Assembly (NCBI GenBank): GCA_965153455.1
Contig: OZ234496.1
Coordinates: 8,007,207 to 8,071,206, forward strand
DNA: 64,000 nt
Direction of reading: 5' to 3'
Source: Sphagnum compactum
Taxonomy: Eukaryota; Bryophyta; Sphagnopsida; Sphagnales
Below the pieces are notes generated by a model that was given only the letters and a program-made list of their open reading frames with translations, was not told the DNA's origin and did no database searches. Below are positions 37,001-49,593 of this stretch, in pieces. Numbering within the stretch: position 1 is the first letter of the stretch; the number at the start of each line of letters is the position of its first letter. The translations under genes were made by a program, and so were the position numbers.

Positions 37001-40000
37001 CTGTTGGCGGTTCAGGTCTCTATCTTGTTGTTGATGAGAAAGGTCAGTTCAAGGAAGATAGTTTCATGAGGCTTAATGAAACTTTCTCTAGGGAGAAAGT
37101 TGTGGTGGATGGAATCAATTCTCCAAACACCCCTGGGGGAAGAGGAGGCCGAAGTGGGCGAAGTCGGGGAGGTGGGGGCAGAGGGAGGGGGGATAGAGGT
37201 GGCACTGGCAGCAGTTCCGACATATACAAAATAGTCAAGGTCAGAATCCTCCTCCGCCTGTGTTGTTATCAACGAGCCACATACAAGGGATTACAAGGTT
37301 ACTTTCTTCTGCTTCTGGCCTTGTCCACAGATCCTGGAGCATGTTGAAAGAAAGCTAACTGAAAACCTTGTTGACCTTAATTGTTTGCCTTGCAGATCAA
37401 CATTTTGAGAAAGAGTCCAACCTTTTTATATTTTTTGGTTTTTGAATGGGCAAGTTCATTGTGGTTGAGAGGGAACTTGTAAGGCAAAGTGCAGTTTCCC
37501 AGTATCATTGCTTTTTGTCCTTTCAGATGATAATGGAGCGCAAGTTTCAACCAGTCATTGTGTTCAGCTTCAGTCGACGTGAGTGTGAACAATACGCTCT
37601 TTCAATGTCAAAGCTTGATTTCAACACGGATGATGAGAAGGCAACCGTGGAAGAAGTCTTCACTAATGCTATTCAGGTTCTGAGTGATGAGGATCGTAGT
37701 CTCCCAGCTATTGATCTCATTCTGCCCCTGCTGAAGCGTGGAATTGGGGTGCACCATTCAGGCCTCCTCCCAATTCTCAAGGAGGTCATTGAGATTTTAT
37801 TTCAAGAAGGACTTTGCAAAGCCTTATTTGCCACAGAAACAGTGAGCCATCATAATTCTCACATTTTCACCCACTATTGCGGCAGGATGTAAACATTGAT
37901 GAATAGTAATCTGAAAAATTGTCCTTACAAGTGAGATTTCATTAGTGGGTAATTTGGTTGCACAGGTCCTAAGGTTGGTGTTGGTTAACAGGACTGCAAG
38001 CTTCACTTCTCAAGTAGCATTGCATTGATGCTATGATATTTTGGGGTGTTGCAGTTTGCAATGGGATTGAACATGCCAGCAAAGACGGTGGTATTTACAG
38101 CTGTGCGGAAATGGGATGGTGATAGCCACCGCTGGATGTCATCAGGAGAGTATATTCAGGTTCCTTTCTTGGTCACTACTCTCTTATCATTCTGCATATT
38201 GTGAATCTTGCATGGAAGTAAAATGGTTGCTGTGCAGGTAAGGAAATAAGCAGGTATTATGCAATGCTCCACTCATTTCTGTAGTTTTCCTCCTCCCCTC
38301 TTATTTACTCTTGTGCATGATCTTTGATGCGTTGCCCAATCACTTAAAGACTTATTCTTCTCAAAAGTCTGTTCTACTTGACCTTTTACCTTTTTTTGTT
38401 CATTGTATTTGGTGCTAAAAAAGAGAAGTGCCCAACTTCAACTTCCATCCAGGCAAGGAATGATTGTCGTATCCTAGGTTTCTAACACTGTCATAAAGAG
38501 GAATGTAGCAGGATTCATAGTTTTCTATGATATATTTGATTGTGACATCAGAAGGCAAGATTTGCACCTTGCTCCTCTTCTGCAGGTGTTTGTTAGGTTG
38601 AGTCTGTGTTTGTGTTTCTATTGGGCAGATGAGTGGAAGAGCTGGGCGGAGAGGAAAGGATCTACGGGGTATTTGTATTATCATGATTGACAGCCAGGTC
38701 CCATTTCCAAGACTTCTCTCTAACTTGTATTTGCAAAATTTCATGTTTATGGATGTCTATGATTGAACTTTGTCATTCTAGTTCTAAAGCTTGCAGTCTG
38801 AAAGTCACTGCCTACATGGGAATAGCCTTTTTTATACTACCTATGCCTTCTACATTGTACCCATCATGAAAGTAAAATCTGAAGGTGTTGCGGGTTGGGG
38901 TTGGGACAGATGGATGTGAAGACCTGTCAAGAGATGATACAAGGGAAGGCTGCACCCTTAGTCAGCACATTTCGGTTGAGCTACTACACTCTCCTCAACC
39001 TCATGAGTCGAGCTGAAGGCCACTTCAATGTAGAGCATGTGATCCGCAACTCGTTCCATCAGTTCCAGCACAACAAGGTGAAAATTGCTCCATGGATTTG
39101 TTTATATTTCTACTGATGTGTTGTTAGATCTGAAATCTCATTTGGCCATGGATTATTGGTATCTCTTGTATCCATTTTTGCTTTTGCCCTTGTTTGTGTT
39201 TCACACTGTGTTACATGTCCATTCTTCTAGCTATGTTTCCAGGAGATCATCTGATCTTCATTAATTTTATGGTCTGTGTGAGCTGCAGGCACTGCCCTCA
39301 GTTGAAGAGCAAATTAAAAAGTTGGAAGAAGAAACTTCCTCCATTGATGCAGCTGGCGAGGTTCGTTGATACTCATATGGACTATATAAAAAACCATGCA
39401 CTTTTGTTGGAGATTTTAACTTATCTTGACAAATGTCTTAACATGGCTATTCAGATTCAATTGTGTGCATGCAGGCGTCTCTGGGGGAATATCATGCATT
39501 AAGGCTGAAGCTTGCAGAGCTGGAGAAGAAGATGATGGTGGAAGTTCTTCGACCTGAGCGTGTGCTCATTTTCTTGCAACCTGGAAGACTGGTCTGTTTC
39601 TCTCTCTGTGTTGAAAATAAACCCTGCTAACTACTTCTCTGTCAGGTCTACTCCAATTGTAGAAGCACCCTGATACAAATGGGTTTTTGGAGCATTCCAG
39701 GTTCCTTCTAGAAAACTTCTCATGCAAGCTAGGGTTCATGCCTAGTCTTTCAGGATTTGGAGCAAATCAAGTGCTGAAAGTTGGGCATGAACTCTAGTCT
39801 GTTCTTTGAGACATAGCTTCATCTCATTAACAGTGGGAGGATCTGCATCAACTGGTGGCAGGTGAAGGTGCGAGAGGGAGGAAACGAGTGGGGCTGGGGA
39901 GTTGTAGTGAACGTGGTTAGAAAATCTCCAGCAGGTCAGAGAGTGCTTCCTTCTGCAGTTGTGATGGGGTCTCCTGCAAGCTCATATAGTGTTGATACTC

Positions 40001-43000
40001 TCTTGCACTGCGCCTCTGGATTAGCTCAGGAAGGCCAGCGTCTCCGACCTCGACCCTGCCCACCTGGCGGCAGAGGTGAAATGCATGTGGTAATTCATTT
40101 TTTCGGGAATCTCAGACTATGGCATGCTTAGGGCCAGTGTAGTGATGTGTTGCATTCTTCTGATGTCTTTTAGCCTGTTTTTCGTATGTCCAAATGTTTG
40201 TGAAGAGGAAGATATCACAAGGTCTGTATGTTTGTTTGAGCAGTGAAAGTTTGTGCATTAACACAATGCATCTTAAGGTCACCTTGGCTGGGAAATATCT
40301 TCTCGTTGGAAACAAGCTCAGGCTTGTTCTGCATCCATTTGAACTGCTCCATAAAACTAGCATGTATAGTTATGTATGACTGGCCATGACAGATGGCTGG
40401 ATGATCTTTCACCTCAGTTCACCATTCTGAGCATAGTAAAAATAGACACAGTCCAAAGTGATTGTTTATGAGAGAATACAACTCCTGGACAGCTCTTTGC
40501 CCACTTGCTGCAGAAGCACTGACTCCCATTTGGGTGTACTTTTTACACACAGGTTCCTGTGCCCATGCAAATGATATGTGCCATCAGTGCTCTGCGAGTG
40601 TCAGTCCCAAATGACCTGCGGCCTCCAGAAGCACGTCGAATAGTGCTCATGGCAGTCCAAGAGCTTGACCGCCGCTTTCCTGATGGTGTGCCAAAGCTTG
40701 ACCCCATTGAGGTCACCATCAATCCCTAAAACCTATATTACCATTGTTTTCAATTCAGCAGAAGCATACCTTGTTCAAACTTTGCCTGTATTTTTTCAAC
40801 TCAGTTATGTGCGATATGGGGTGCAGGACATGGGCATTGAGGATGAAAATCTGGCAAAAATTGTCAGAGAAATTGACGCAGAAGAAAAAAAACTGGTTGC
40901 ACACCCACTCTTTCAGGTACTAAAAATGCTGGAGATTACTTTTCCTTGGATTCTTATAACAATCTTCAACAGCAGTAGCAAAAATTCATGAGCAATATGC
41001 ACTTCACTTCAGAAAGCTAGGCTGTTCATTAAGTTCATACAGTGATAAAGTTAACTGTTGTTTGTCGAGATTTCTGTGCAATCTCATAGGTATTTAGATA
41101 CTAACTTAGCCTTGTCCATTTTGTGATGCTCAAGGATCCACAGCATCAACAGGATTTTCAGTACATGGGGTTCCAGACTACAGGGATTGTTCTTGTCTGT
41201 AATGGTGTCATTGTCAAGTATGCAAACCTGGAATACTACAATCTATCTGATTAGGACTGGGTCCTTGCCTACTTCCTGATCTTGAGATTTTGTAAGTAAT
41301 TGTGTTGATTGCATGCAGTCAGAGAAGGAAGCAAGTTCATTCACAGTGTTTCAAAGAAGAGCAGAGCTGTTGGCAGATGCTCAACGCCTCAAAGAAAAAA
41401 TGTGTGACTCTCAGGTGGGTGTAAGCTGGCTTCTTCCTCAGCGTAAAATAGCTGACCTTATGCACAATTTAGCTAATATGTTTTCAACAACTTTTTCCAT
41501 ATGAGATTCTGAAATTGTATCTGGAGAATGATCCTCACTAAGTATTCCCCCTTTTCGCTTGACTGATGGCTCTCTTGCCTTGTGAATGCTTGGGTTACTG
41601 AGCATGGGTTTTGTACATGTGACTCCAGCTGCACAAGTTTCAGGAAGAATTGAGGAACCGATCAAGGGTGTTGAAGCGCCTTGGTCACATCAACAGTGAG
41701 GGTGTGGTTCAACTCAAGGGCCGTGCTGCCTGCCTTATTGACACTGCAGATGAGCTTCTCATCACTGAGCTAATGTTTAATGGTATGGTCTTTTCCAAAC
41801 TTGAGTGCCAGATCTCCCCTACCTGTGATTGTTATTAGCAAGCTTTCAGTAGTCAACAGTACTATGCACTTTGTCTGTTCAAGGAAAGCATAAGTTTTGA
41901 GAAAGTTTCAAGTACCAGAAAACTTCATCATGAAGAAGGCAGATATGTCTTCTTATGTATTCTCTAATGCAATTATGTTTCTAAGGGAAGTATCTTGGAT
42001 GGCTGGAGCAGGGCTATTTACAGACATAGATCATCATCAAGTGGTGGCGCTGGCCAGCTGTTTCCTTCCAGTAGAGAAATCAAATGAGCAAGTACACTTG
42101 AAAAATGAGCTTGCATGGCCTCTCCGCAAGCTTCAGGATACAGCACGTAAAATTGCAGAGGTTTTTTTTCCCCTCTTTTGATTGGTCATTGTTCTCAATG
42201 CTCAATATGCAGTCATATCTGTTAGCTCACTTAATGAGGCAGATTTCATATCAATCCAGTCACATCAGAAAAAAATAATGTGAAGCCTTTTGTTTCACAT
42301 GAGATTTCTGGCATCTCATAACAGATATGCAACACAACCAAACTCCATACCTTATTGACACTCTGTGAGGTTTGCTGAAGACCAGAAGCAGTGGTATAAT
42401 AGAACCCACAGGGACCAAGACTCATTTTGATACCTTCTCTCACATGCAAGGCTCTCTTGTTGCACAGAATCTGAATGGGGTGCCGTGATTGGCTCCACAT
42501 AGTAATAGTCATCGTGCACCTTGAGAAGGAGAGTAATCCTTGAACCAGGGTGCTTGGTAGGTAGGGTTTCATGCAAATGCATGAATTGCAGTGGCATGCC
42601 ACAGAGCCCTCTGGTCTTGACTCAGGAGTGTGCCTGTAAACTCAGATTCAAAAGGAATGCAAGCTGGAGGTGGATGTTGAAGAATATGTGCAGTCTTTTA
42701 AGCCCTTTTTGATGGATGTCATCTACAACTGGTCAAAGGTCAATCTCTACCCTAAGAACTGTTTGAAACCCACTCCTAGAACATTCTAGTAATTGGATTT
42801 TTACCATAATGCTCATTGTTGTTGCCATTGTCTTTTTACATGCATGAGGCTGAGTTTGCTTTTGTGTTGGTTTCTGAGATGAAAGGGGAGCAAGTTCTCA
42901 GAGATCTGTGAGATGACAGACATCTTTGAAGGCAGTATAATCCGTGCTATTCGCCGGCTTGATGAGTTTTTGAACCAGGTATGACCAAATCTCTGCTTCT

Positions 43001-43651
43001 TTGTCTTCATCTTTGTGACAAAGACAAAAGTATTCAGTTTACATGCAATGTTTGATGGTACTCTCAGACTGACTTGGCAAGTGCTAAGAACTCTTAGTTC
43101 TTCTCTCTCTCTTTCTCTTGTCCTAGGATCGCTGAACCAGAGTGTTGACATGTCAATGTACTTCAGCAAGGAGGGCTAGGGTAGGAACAGCTTGGTCAAG
43201 CAGCATACATTGCTGTCCTGCTTGTCAGAGAAATATTAGAAATAATAGTACACATTCTGAGCCCATCACGATGAATGTCATGATGCAAAGCCTCCTGTTT
43301 GAGAGAGTTCATGGCCTCATTGGCTGCTACATGACACCACAAAAGCTTAGCTCTGACTTATGTTGATGGGTCTTCATCATCGAGGGCACAGCAAGCCCTC
43401 AATGTCCCAAAAGGACAATCAACCTGTCTATTATGCATGTCTATTATTAGATTGGTATTTTGGAGCGTGTGAGACTTCACATTGGAACCAGGATGCTAAT
43501 CAACTTAGCTGGTGCCTGGGGTGGATGGGAATTTGGATAGCTACGAGTTGCAGCAGAAACAATCGGCAACCCTGATTTAGAAAAGAAATTTGCAGATGGA
43601 AGCCAGAGCATACGTCGTGGGATTATTTTTGCCAACTCTTTGTACCTATAA
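34054..43651 (+). CDS. HEN2: SKI2-like DExH RNA helicase, HEN2 type (17 exons)
   Basis: This is a nuclear exosome cofactor that unwinds RNA for 3'-5' decay of aberrant transcripts and misprocessed introns. Coding exons are 34054-34228, 36365-37239, 37527-37841, 38055-38159, 38629-38697, 38910-39077, 39289-39360, 39475-39591, 39862-40089, 40553-40711, 40827-40916, 41319-41414, 41629-41782, 42012-42160, 42646-42738, 42886-42978 and 43541-43651. This gives 1022 aa, close to the roughly 1000 aa usual for the family. Motifs: Walker A AHTSAGKT (110-117), DEIH (201-204), SAT (232-234), [14 protein letters not shown], and [12 protein letters not shown] (motif VI, 490-501). An arch/KOW region contains GWGVVVNVV. 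The C-terminus ends [32 protein letters not shown] and [14 protein letters not shown] favour HEN2 over MTR4. A Gly/Arg-rich RGG stretch occupies about 315-335. Intron 1 is 2.1 kb and contains tandem repeats. Confidence 0.95.
34310..34845. repeat. Tandem repeats (~165 bp) in intron 1 of the helicase gene
   Basis: Four copies share ACTTCAGAAATATCA, TTCTTAAACCCTAAAACCTG, CATGGTGTTTCCATTCAC and AAAAAGTTCACCACTG. The TTCTTAAACCC word occurs at 34363, 34530, 34693 and 34785, so the first two steps are 167 and 163 bp and the last unit is shortened. Most copies contain AAACCCTA, the reverse complement of the plant telo-box core. Confidence 0.8.
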
Positions 43652-46600
43652 ACCCAATTTTGTCCATTGCTAGGACCTGATGTTACTTGAGGGGTTGTAC
43701 AGCATGGACAATTGGTAGGGTGCTTGCCCATTGCTACACCATGTAAAACAGATCATCATCATCATCATCATCATCATCACTATCCCCCTCTGAAAGATGA
43801 TGTTCTTGCACAGAGACTAGTTGATTGTAGGATGAGTAGGGTTTGTAATGCAGCTGCTGAAGGTGTTGGTAATGCATCAATGACTGTGTCAGGGTTTCGG
43901 TTTAGGAAAAAGGTTTTGATTGCAGGATGATTAGGGGATTATAATGCACAGCTGAAGGTGGTGATGGGTAAATGCATCATTTTGTCATGGTTTGGTTGCC
44001 GGGGACAGAAACTTTCTGCTCTTGGTTCAGTCCACAGTTCCATGAAAATCAGATAGATCATGTACACTTCCTCAATTACTTTATCAATGAGTTATTGCTC
44101 TTCCAATGTTTTATTTTTCTTTTGTTAAAATCAGCTATTGTTGAGACCCATTTCTGTCCTGTATGGACTTAGCATCAAGCCTGGATTGTGCTTGACCCAG
44201 ATCTCAGAACATGAAGCTTGCAAAGTCAGCACTGAACAACTTCTGGGGGAATGTTTCCTACTATTTGTTGTTGCTGGAGCTGCAGTTGCTGTCTTCGCAT
44301 TCTTCTGGCCAGAAATGTGTTCTGTACTTGGTGGGAAAGCCATTTACTTCACCATGGACTTTACTTCAATGCAATAGTCTTGTGTTGGTGTCTTCTACTA
44401 ATCTCTCTCTAGGTTCTTTGGCTCTCAAAACACAAACTAGTTGTCGAGCTTGATTGATCATCTCGGTGGTATCAGCAACAGTTCTAATTAGTGAACTTAG
44501 CGTCCACCCTTTCTATAGCCAGCAATTGCAGCAATGTATGGCTCTGCACAAGTGTTCTCAATACTTGGGAGAAGAGCTTCCCTTTTCTCCTCCTTTGCAG
44601 TGAGGATCGGCAATGCCAACCAATTGTGAAGTAAATCCCTACCTCAATTTTCAGCCCCCTGGGACTCCAGATCTCCTCTTAACATATGCTGCTTCATGAT
44701 GATGCTGCTGCTCTTTGGGGAGGAAAGACTCCTCCCCTTGAATTGCAGTGTCCATAGCAACAGCACCACCACCACCTGCAGAACACCTTTCCAGCAGCAG
44801 ACACGCCCAGAGGTGGACAAAGAGAGAGTGAGGAAGAGTGAGAAAGGTTTCTATTCTTGCAATCAGTTGCCTCTCTACTTTGAGCTCTTGAAAGGAATTG
44901 TAATTGATGTTCTGCCCGTGGACAAAGCTCTGCTGCTTTTTACATCACAAACAACAGCAGCAAGTGTTTCATGGTTTGTTTCTTCACTAGAGGAAGAAGA
45001 GAAGAATAAGCAGTGGCCACACATGGCCACCACATTGATGAAAAATCTCAGAATATGTGAGGAGAGTTTGAGAAAGCTTGGCTGCAAGAAAAAGAAAAGA
45101 AAAACAAACAAACAAACCAACAAAGCATGACTGTGAGCAATGAGGGCCCCATGTTGATTCCTATCACATATACTTTTTCTCAGAGAGAAGAAGCCAGACC
45201 CATCATCAGGCAAGAACTCTCTCTCTGCTCCTGGTTGTTTTGTGTCTGTCTCTTCTTCTTCTTCTTCTTCTTCACCAGTTGGATCCCTGCTGCTGCATTT
45301 CCTTCTTGTATTTTGGCTATAGTCTGTTGTTCTAGCCTTTAAAAAAAAAGGTGTGTTGGTTTCTTCTCTACCGCTATCTCCTTGTGTTTGTTTCTTCAGG
45401 TTTCTGTTGGGTTGGGCTTCTTGTGGAGCTATCTTCTGCAGGGATCTGAAACAAACCCACTCTTACATTTTGCTGTATTCTGTTCTTGGCATTTACTTTT
45501 TCAGGGCTTGTTGGTTTCTTCTCTACTGCTCTCTCCTGGTCTTTGTTTCTTCAGGTTTTGTTGTGTTGGGCTTTTTGTGTAGGGTAGCTTAAGGGGATCT
45601 GAAACAAACCCACTCTTGCATTTTGCTGTATTCTGTTCTTGCCTTTATTTTTTAGGGTTTTTTGGTTTCTTCTCTACTCTTCTCTCCTTGTGTTTGTTGG
45701 GCTTTTGTGTATCATCTGCAGTAGATCTGAATCAAACCAATTTTTTTGTTGTTGTTCTTGGAGACCACACAGACAGCATTGACTCTCTCTCTTCTGTAGT
45801 CTAATAGTTATGTAGCAGGGAGGACAAATTTCCAATCAAATCATAATCTCAAGACCAAAAAATCTTTGGAGTCAAGAAGGTTGCTGCTGCTGCTGTGCAA
45901 CAATGGCAAGTGGAAATCAGAAGGAATCTGGTGGTTGTTTGATTGTTGTTGGGGTTTCTATGTTGTTTTTCTGATCTCATCTTTCAACCACCAACTGACT
46001 TCATTAGGAAAATGGGTCGTATCCAATTTCAAACTTTAGTTTTGTACCCCATTTCAGGAGCATAATGTCATATCCAATTCCTCTCATTTTTCAATCCAGA
46101 ATTTCAAAAATGCTCGCTCAGCCATAGATCTCCTAGAGTACATAGTCTTGTATGGCAACATATATTATTGTCAGTGTGGTAAATGCAGTCTACATTTTGT
46201 TGAGCAAATTATTATTCTGTCTTGTGTAACGATTTTCTTGTTCATTTCTGAGACCCATTTTGGAGATGTTTGCTTGAATGTTATTCAGTGTTTGATCAAG
46301 CCACTTTCTTTGTTGATCCCCATGTGGTCTCTTCTCTTTCCATGCACACTCTTTCTGCTATACTTGTTCTCTGAAAAAAGTTGGAACTTGGGGTCATTGC
46401 AGGAGGTGGGTCTCCTGTTGAAGATATGTGTTTTCCTCTGGATTTTGATGCAAAATGTGTGAATGATACAGGGGTTTTCAATTGAACATTCTTCACTGAC
46501 TTTGTTGAGGGTTTCGTTCGTTGATGGCTTTCTGTGACTAACTTGGAACTGCAAACAAAACAGTACTTTGTGAGAACAGAAAGCAAAACCTGATGAGGAT

Positions 46601-46769
46601 TGAAATGTGCATGGAAATACAGCAACTTTGTTGTGGACTAAATATGCTTGTCACATTCCGAATTTGATTAAAAGTTGTCTTGGGTGGTGTGTTTGCATCC
46701 CAATTGCTGCAAACTAACCCTACGTCCTGTGCAGTAGTCCAGAAGTAAAATTCCTCCACAAGAGAGACA
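43652..46769. other. Intergenic region between helicase and phosphatase genes
   Basis: The first part is the helicase 3' flank. An ATC microsatellite lies at about 43752-43778. A plus-strand open frame at 44696-45130 (144 codons, Lys/Asn-rich end) and one antisense to it have no recognisable domain and are not called as genes. A triplicated segment occupies 45356-45740 and is listed separately. The end of the region is the probable leader of the phosphatase gene. Confidence 0.5.
45356..45740. repeat. Tandem triplication of a ~153-bp unit
   Basis: Units start TTGGTTTCTTCTCTAC at 45356, 45511 and 45662; the third is shorter. Shared words are TTGTTTCTTCAGGTTT, GTTGGGCTT, GATCTGAAACAAACCCACTC and TTTTGCTGTATTCTGTTCTT. 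Small hydrophobic open frames arise from the repeat and are not supported as genes. Confidence 0.8.
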
Positions 46770-49593
46770 ATGGAGATCCAGTCAGATACACAATCACCCA
46801 GTAACACTACTGGATTGCAGCTTCTCCAGGTTTGTGCTTGCAACCCTCTCTTGTTCTCCATCTGTTCTTTGCCTGGAACAAAACATTCCTCAGCCTTTAT
46901 CAAATTTCAGTTTATTGGTGTTGAATATGCTTTACAAAATTATGTATGTAGCTCGTTGAGTCTTCATCACTGCTAGTAACATTGTAGTGGTCAGGTCTCT
47001 TGGCTACCAAAGCAAACAGTTTTGTGGGTTCTAATGACATCAGCAGGTGCATGTTTTACCCATCCTAACTGGTCATGCACAGGATGTGCACTTTCTAGGG
47101 GACATCCAGAGCACTACTATGGAGGAAATTTGTGCACTGGGTTCAGGTCAGGTAGCTCTATAAACTGTCCATTCCAGAAATGTCAACTTGAGGACTGGAA
47201 TGTGGCAACAATAAACTGGATTTGGCCAAATGCAGGTGCATGCATATTTCAGGCATGGGGACAGGTCACCAACACCTCTGGGAGAAGCAAAGGCAAGAGC
47301 TAAGCTATGGGAGACTCGCTTACAAGAGGTGCCTCTTATTTTACAGAAGCGTGAATACTTCCCACAGAAATTTCCGTGGGGTCTTCTCACTGTGAAAGGT
47401 TCCTACAGCCACTGCATAACTTCCACTTAGTGCTAAAGTGAGCGCACATGAAAAGATTAGGTCACCATAACAACCTGCTTTAGTATCACTGCTTTTTTTG
47501 ATGTCTGATCTCTCTGTCTCTCTCTCACAACTCTGAGCAGGGGCAGAGCAGTCAAAAGCATTGGGTAGTTGGTTGAGAGAACTCTACTTGCCTGAGTTCT
47601 GTGGACCTGAGTATGACATCAGGAATCTACAGTCACCTGAGAAGCCTGTGATTCAGCTGAGATCCACCAACTTTCTACGCACACATCTCACCGGTGATCT
47701 CAGAACCTACCTACTTGAGTTTTTAGGGTTTCTCAGGTCCAAAGCTTCTAACTACTAACCTGTGACTTTTGTCATCATCATGTTTGTTGCGTTCAGCATG
47801 GTTTGTGTTGGAGGGGCTTCTTGGCAGCTCAGAGGCAGCAGCTTCAGTTCCAATCAGCTGTAGAGATGAAGTTGATGAGAATTTGTACCACAATGATGAC
47901 CATTGCCCCAGGTGAAGTTAGAGAGAATGCCTCTCTCTTTCTACAGTACAAAACTCTGCCAAAATTTGGATCAAGACACTTGTTACAGGTCACTTCTCTC
48001 TCTTTCTTTGGCTGTCACCCTTTCAAGAGGCTTGAATATGAATTTTGCAGACTGAAGAAACAGTGGTACACTGCCTGGAGGCGTGCGCGTGAATCAGTGG
48101 GAGCTGATGGCAAAAAATGGCATTCTCATTTCAATGTCAGTGGTATCTGCATCCTTTGCATAAACGGTTGTCTGGACCAACCCAATTCCTCAAATCGGTT
48201 GTATGTTTTGGTTTCTTTGTAACCAAAACCCACAATGAAGGAGATGTTGCCTGTGATCAGAAAATGCAAGATGCAATGACACAAGCATTGGAGATCTCAC
48301 TGGACAAGCCTGGCTTTCTTCTCCCAATGGATCAACCAGGGTTTCCATGGGTCACAGTAATGATATTCATGATCACCTATACACTTCTGTGTGTTTAAGC
48401 TTCTCCTGTATTAATGCGGTCTGTTGGTTCATTCTGACATACGGCAATTCAACTGGTCAGATTTTTTTAGAAAAATTCAGTGAGAAAATTGGGTTTTGAT
48501 GTAGGCAGTGGATACTTTGGAGTGTGGAAGGTTTCATGGGGACATGCTGCCTCCTGGGATCTCTGATGACCAGATTACGGAAGTGCGACGACTTCTTGCT
48601 CGAGATTATGCCTTGACCTTTCAGGTCAGTCAAATCTGCATCTCCAAATCATGTATTTCAATTCATCTTAAGACTGATTGTATTCCTTTCAACAAAGTAC
48701 AGATTTGGTCAGCTTGCATATATGTAGTCAGTCCCTGAAATGTTTTCTTTTGTTTTGTTGTGTGTGTGGATCATCTGTTCAGGATAGGGAGATACTGCAG
48801 CTAGCAGTAGGAAGGCTTGTGAGGGAATTGGTGGATGCAATGTCAGAATGTGGCACTATCCCCACCTTGTTCCTGTATTCTGGTCATGATGCTACCATAA
48901 TGCCTCTTTCAGGTACATCCTTTTCTGTACTTCTTCTGATGAAATCTTTGAGTTGGTAGCAATTTTGCAGTTGATTCAAAGTTTATGACACTCAGGAGCA
49001 CAAAACAATCAAAAGAAACAAGAATGGAGCTCTCCAAAAGAAGAGTCTTTTTGGGTGCTACACAATCTAATGAGTCTTGGTATTGCAAGGACACACAATG
49101 GCAGGATGTGACATTGGATTTGAAAATTACCAAAACTAGATAGATGTGCGTTCCATGATTTATGTTTAGAAAAAGACAAAAAATTATAAAATACTGGAAA
49201 GCATCATCGGCCTCATAAATGGCAACTACATTTTTTCTTGATGCAAATTGCAACAACCTCATTTGAAGTGAGCAAGAAAGTGATGGGAATATAGATTGGG
49301 TTGAAACAGTGGCATTGGGCGTACCATGGGCAGATTGGCCTGCATACACATCATGCATCTGTGTGGAGCTGTGGCAGTCAGGAGGAGGAAACTATTTTGT
49401 GCGGGTTCTGTACAATGGCAAGGGAGTGGCCCTTCCTTTGTCCAGAGAAGACAGGGCATTGAAAAAAGAAATTCTCACACTAGATGAGTTTCGTGAAATT
49501 GCAAACTGGTCCATGATATCAGAAGCTGAATATTCTTGCAGATGCGAAGACATGTCAGGTTTAGTGGAGGGGAGCAGGTCATCAGCACTGTAG
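46770..49593 (+). CDS. Histidine acid phosphatase, ACP6-like (9 exons)
   Basis: This is a branch-2 histidine phosphatase, hydrolysing phosphomonoesters through a phosphohistidine. The closest remembered relative is animal lysophosphatidic acid phosphatase type 6. Coding exons are 46770-46829, 47236-47398, 47541-47693, 47797-47911, 48051-48135, 48261-48356, 48505-48624, 48783-48912 and 49310-49593, giving 401 aa. The catalytic motif RHGDRSP (nucleophile His27) begins exon 2, and the proton-donor HD pair is in YSGHDAT (His299-Asp300). LRSTNFLR matches the second conserved Arg segment, and WFVLEGLLG follows. The short N-terminus shows no signal peptide or clear targeting sequence. The junction 48135/48261 is less certain than the others; an alternative acceptor near 48240 exists. 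The true substrate is unknown: lysophosphatidate is suggested only by family resemblance. Confidence 0.85.

Noticed and set aside
41135-41161. Possible 27-base microexon in the helicase gene (between AAG and GTACATGG).
   Set aside because: It is in frame and has splice-like ends, but joining exon 11 (ending HPLFQ) directly to exon 12 (SEKEAS...) matches the family alignment better. Only transcripts could show otherwise.
44696-45130. 144-codon open frame starting MMMLLLFGEE.
   Set aside because: No domain, a Lys/Asn-rich tail from simple sequence, and an equally long antisense frame. No support as a gene.
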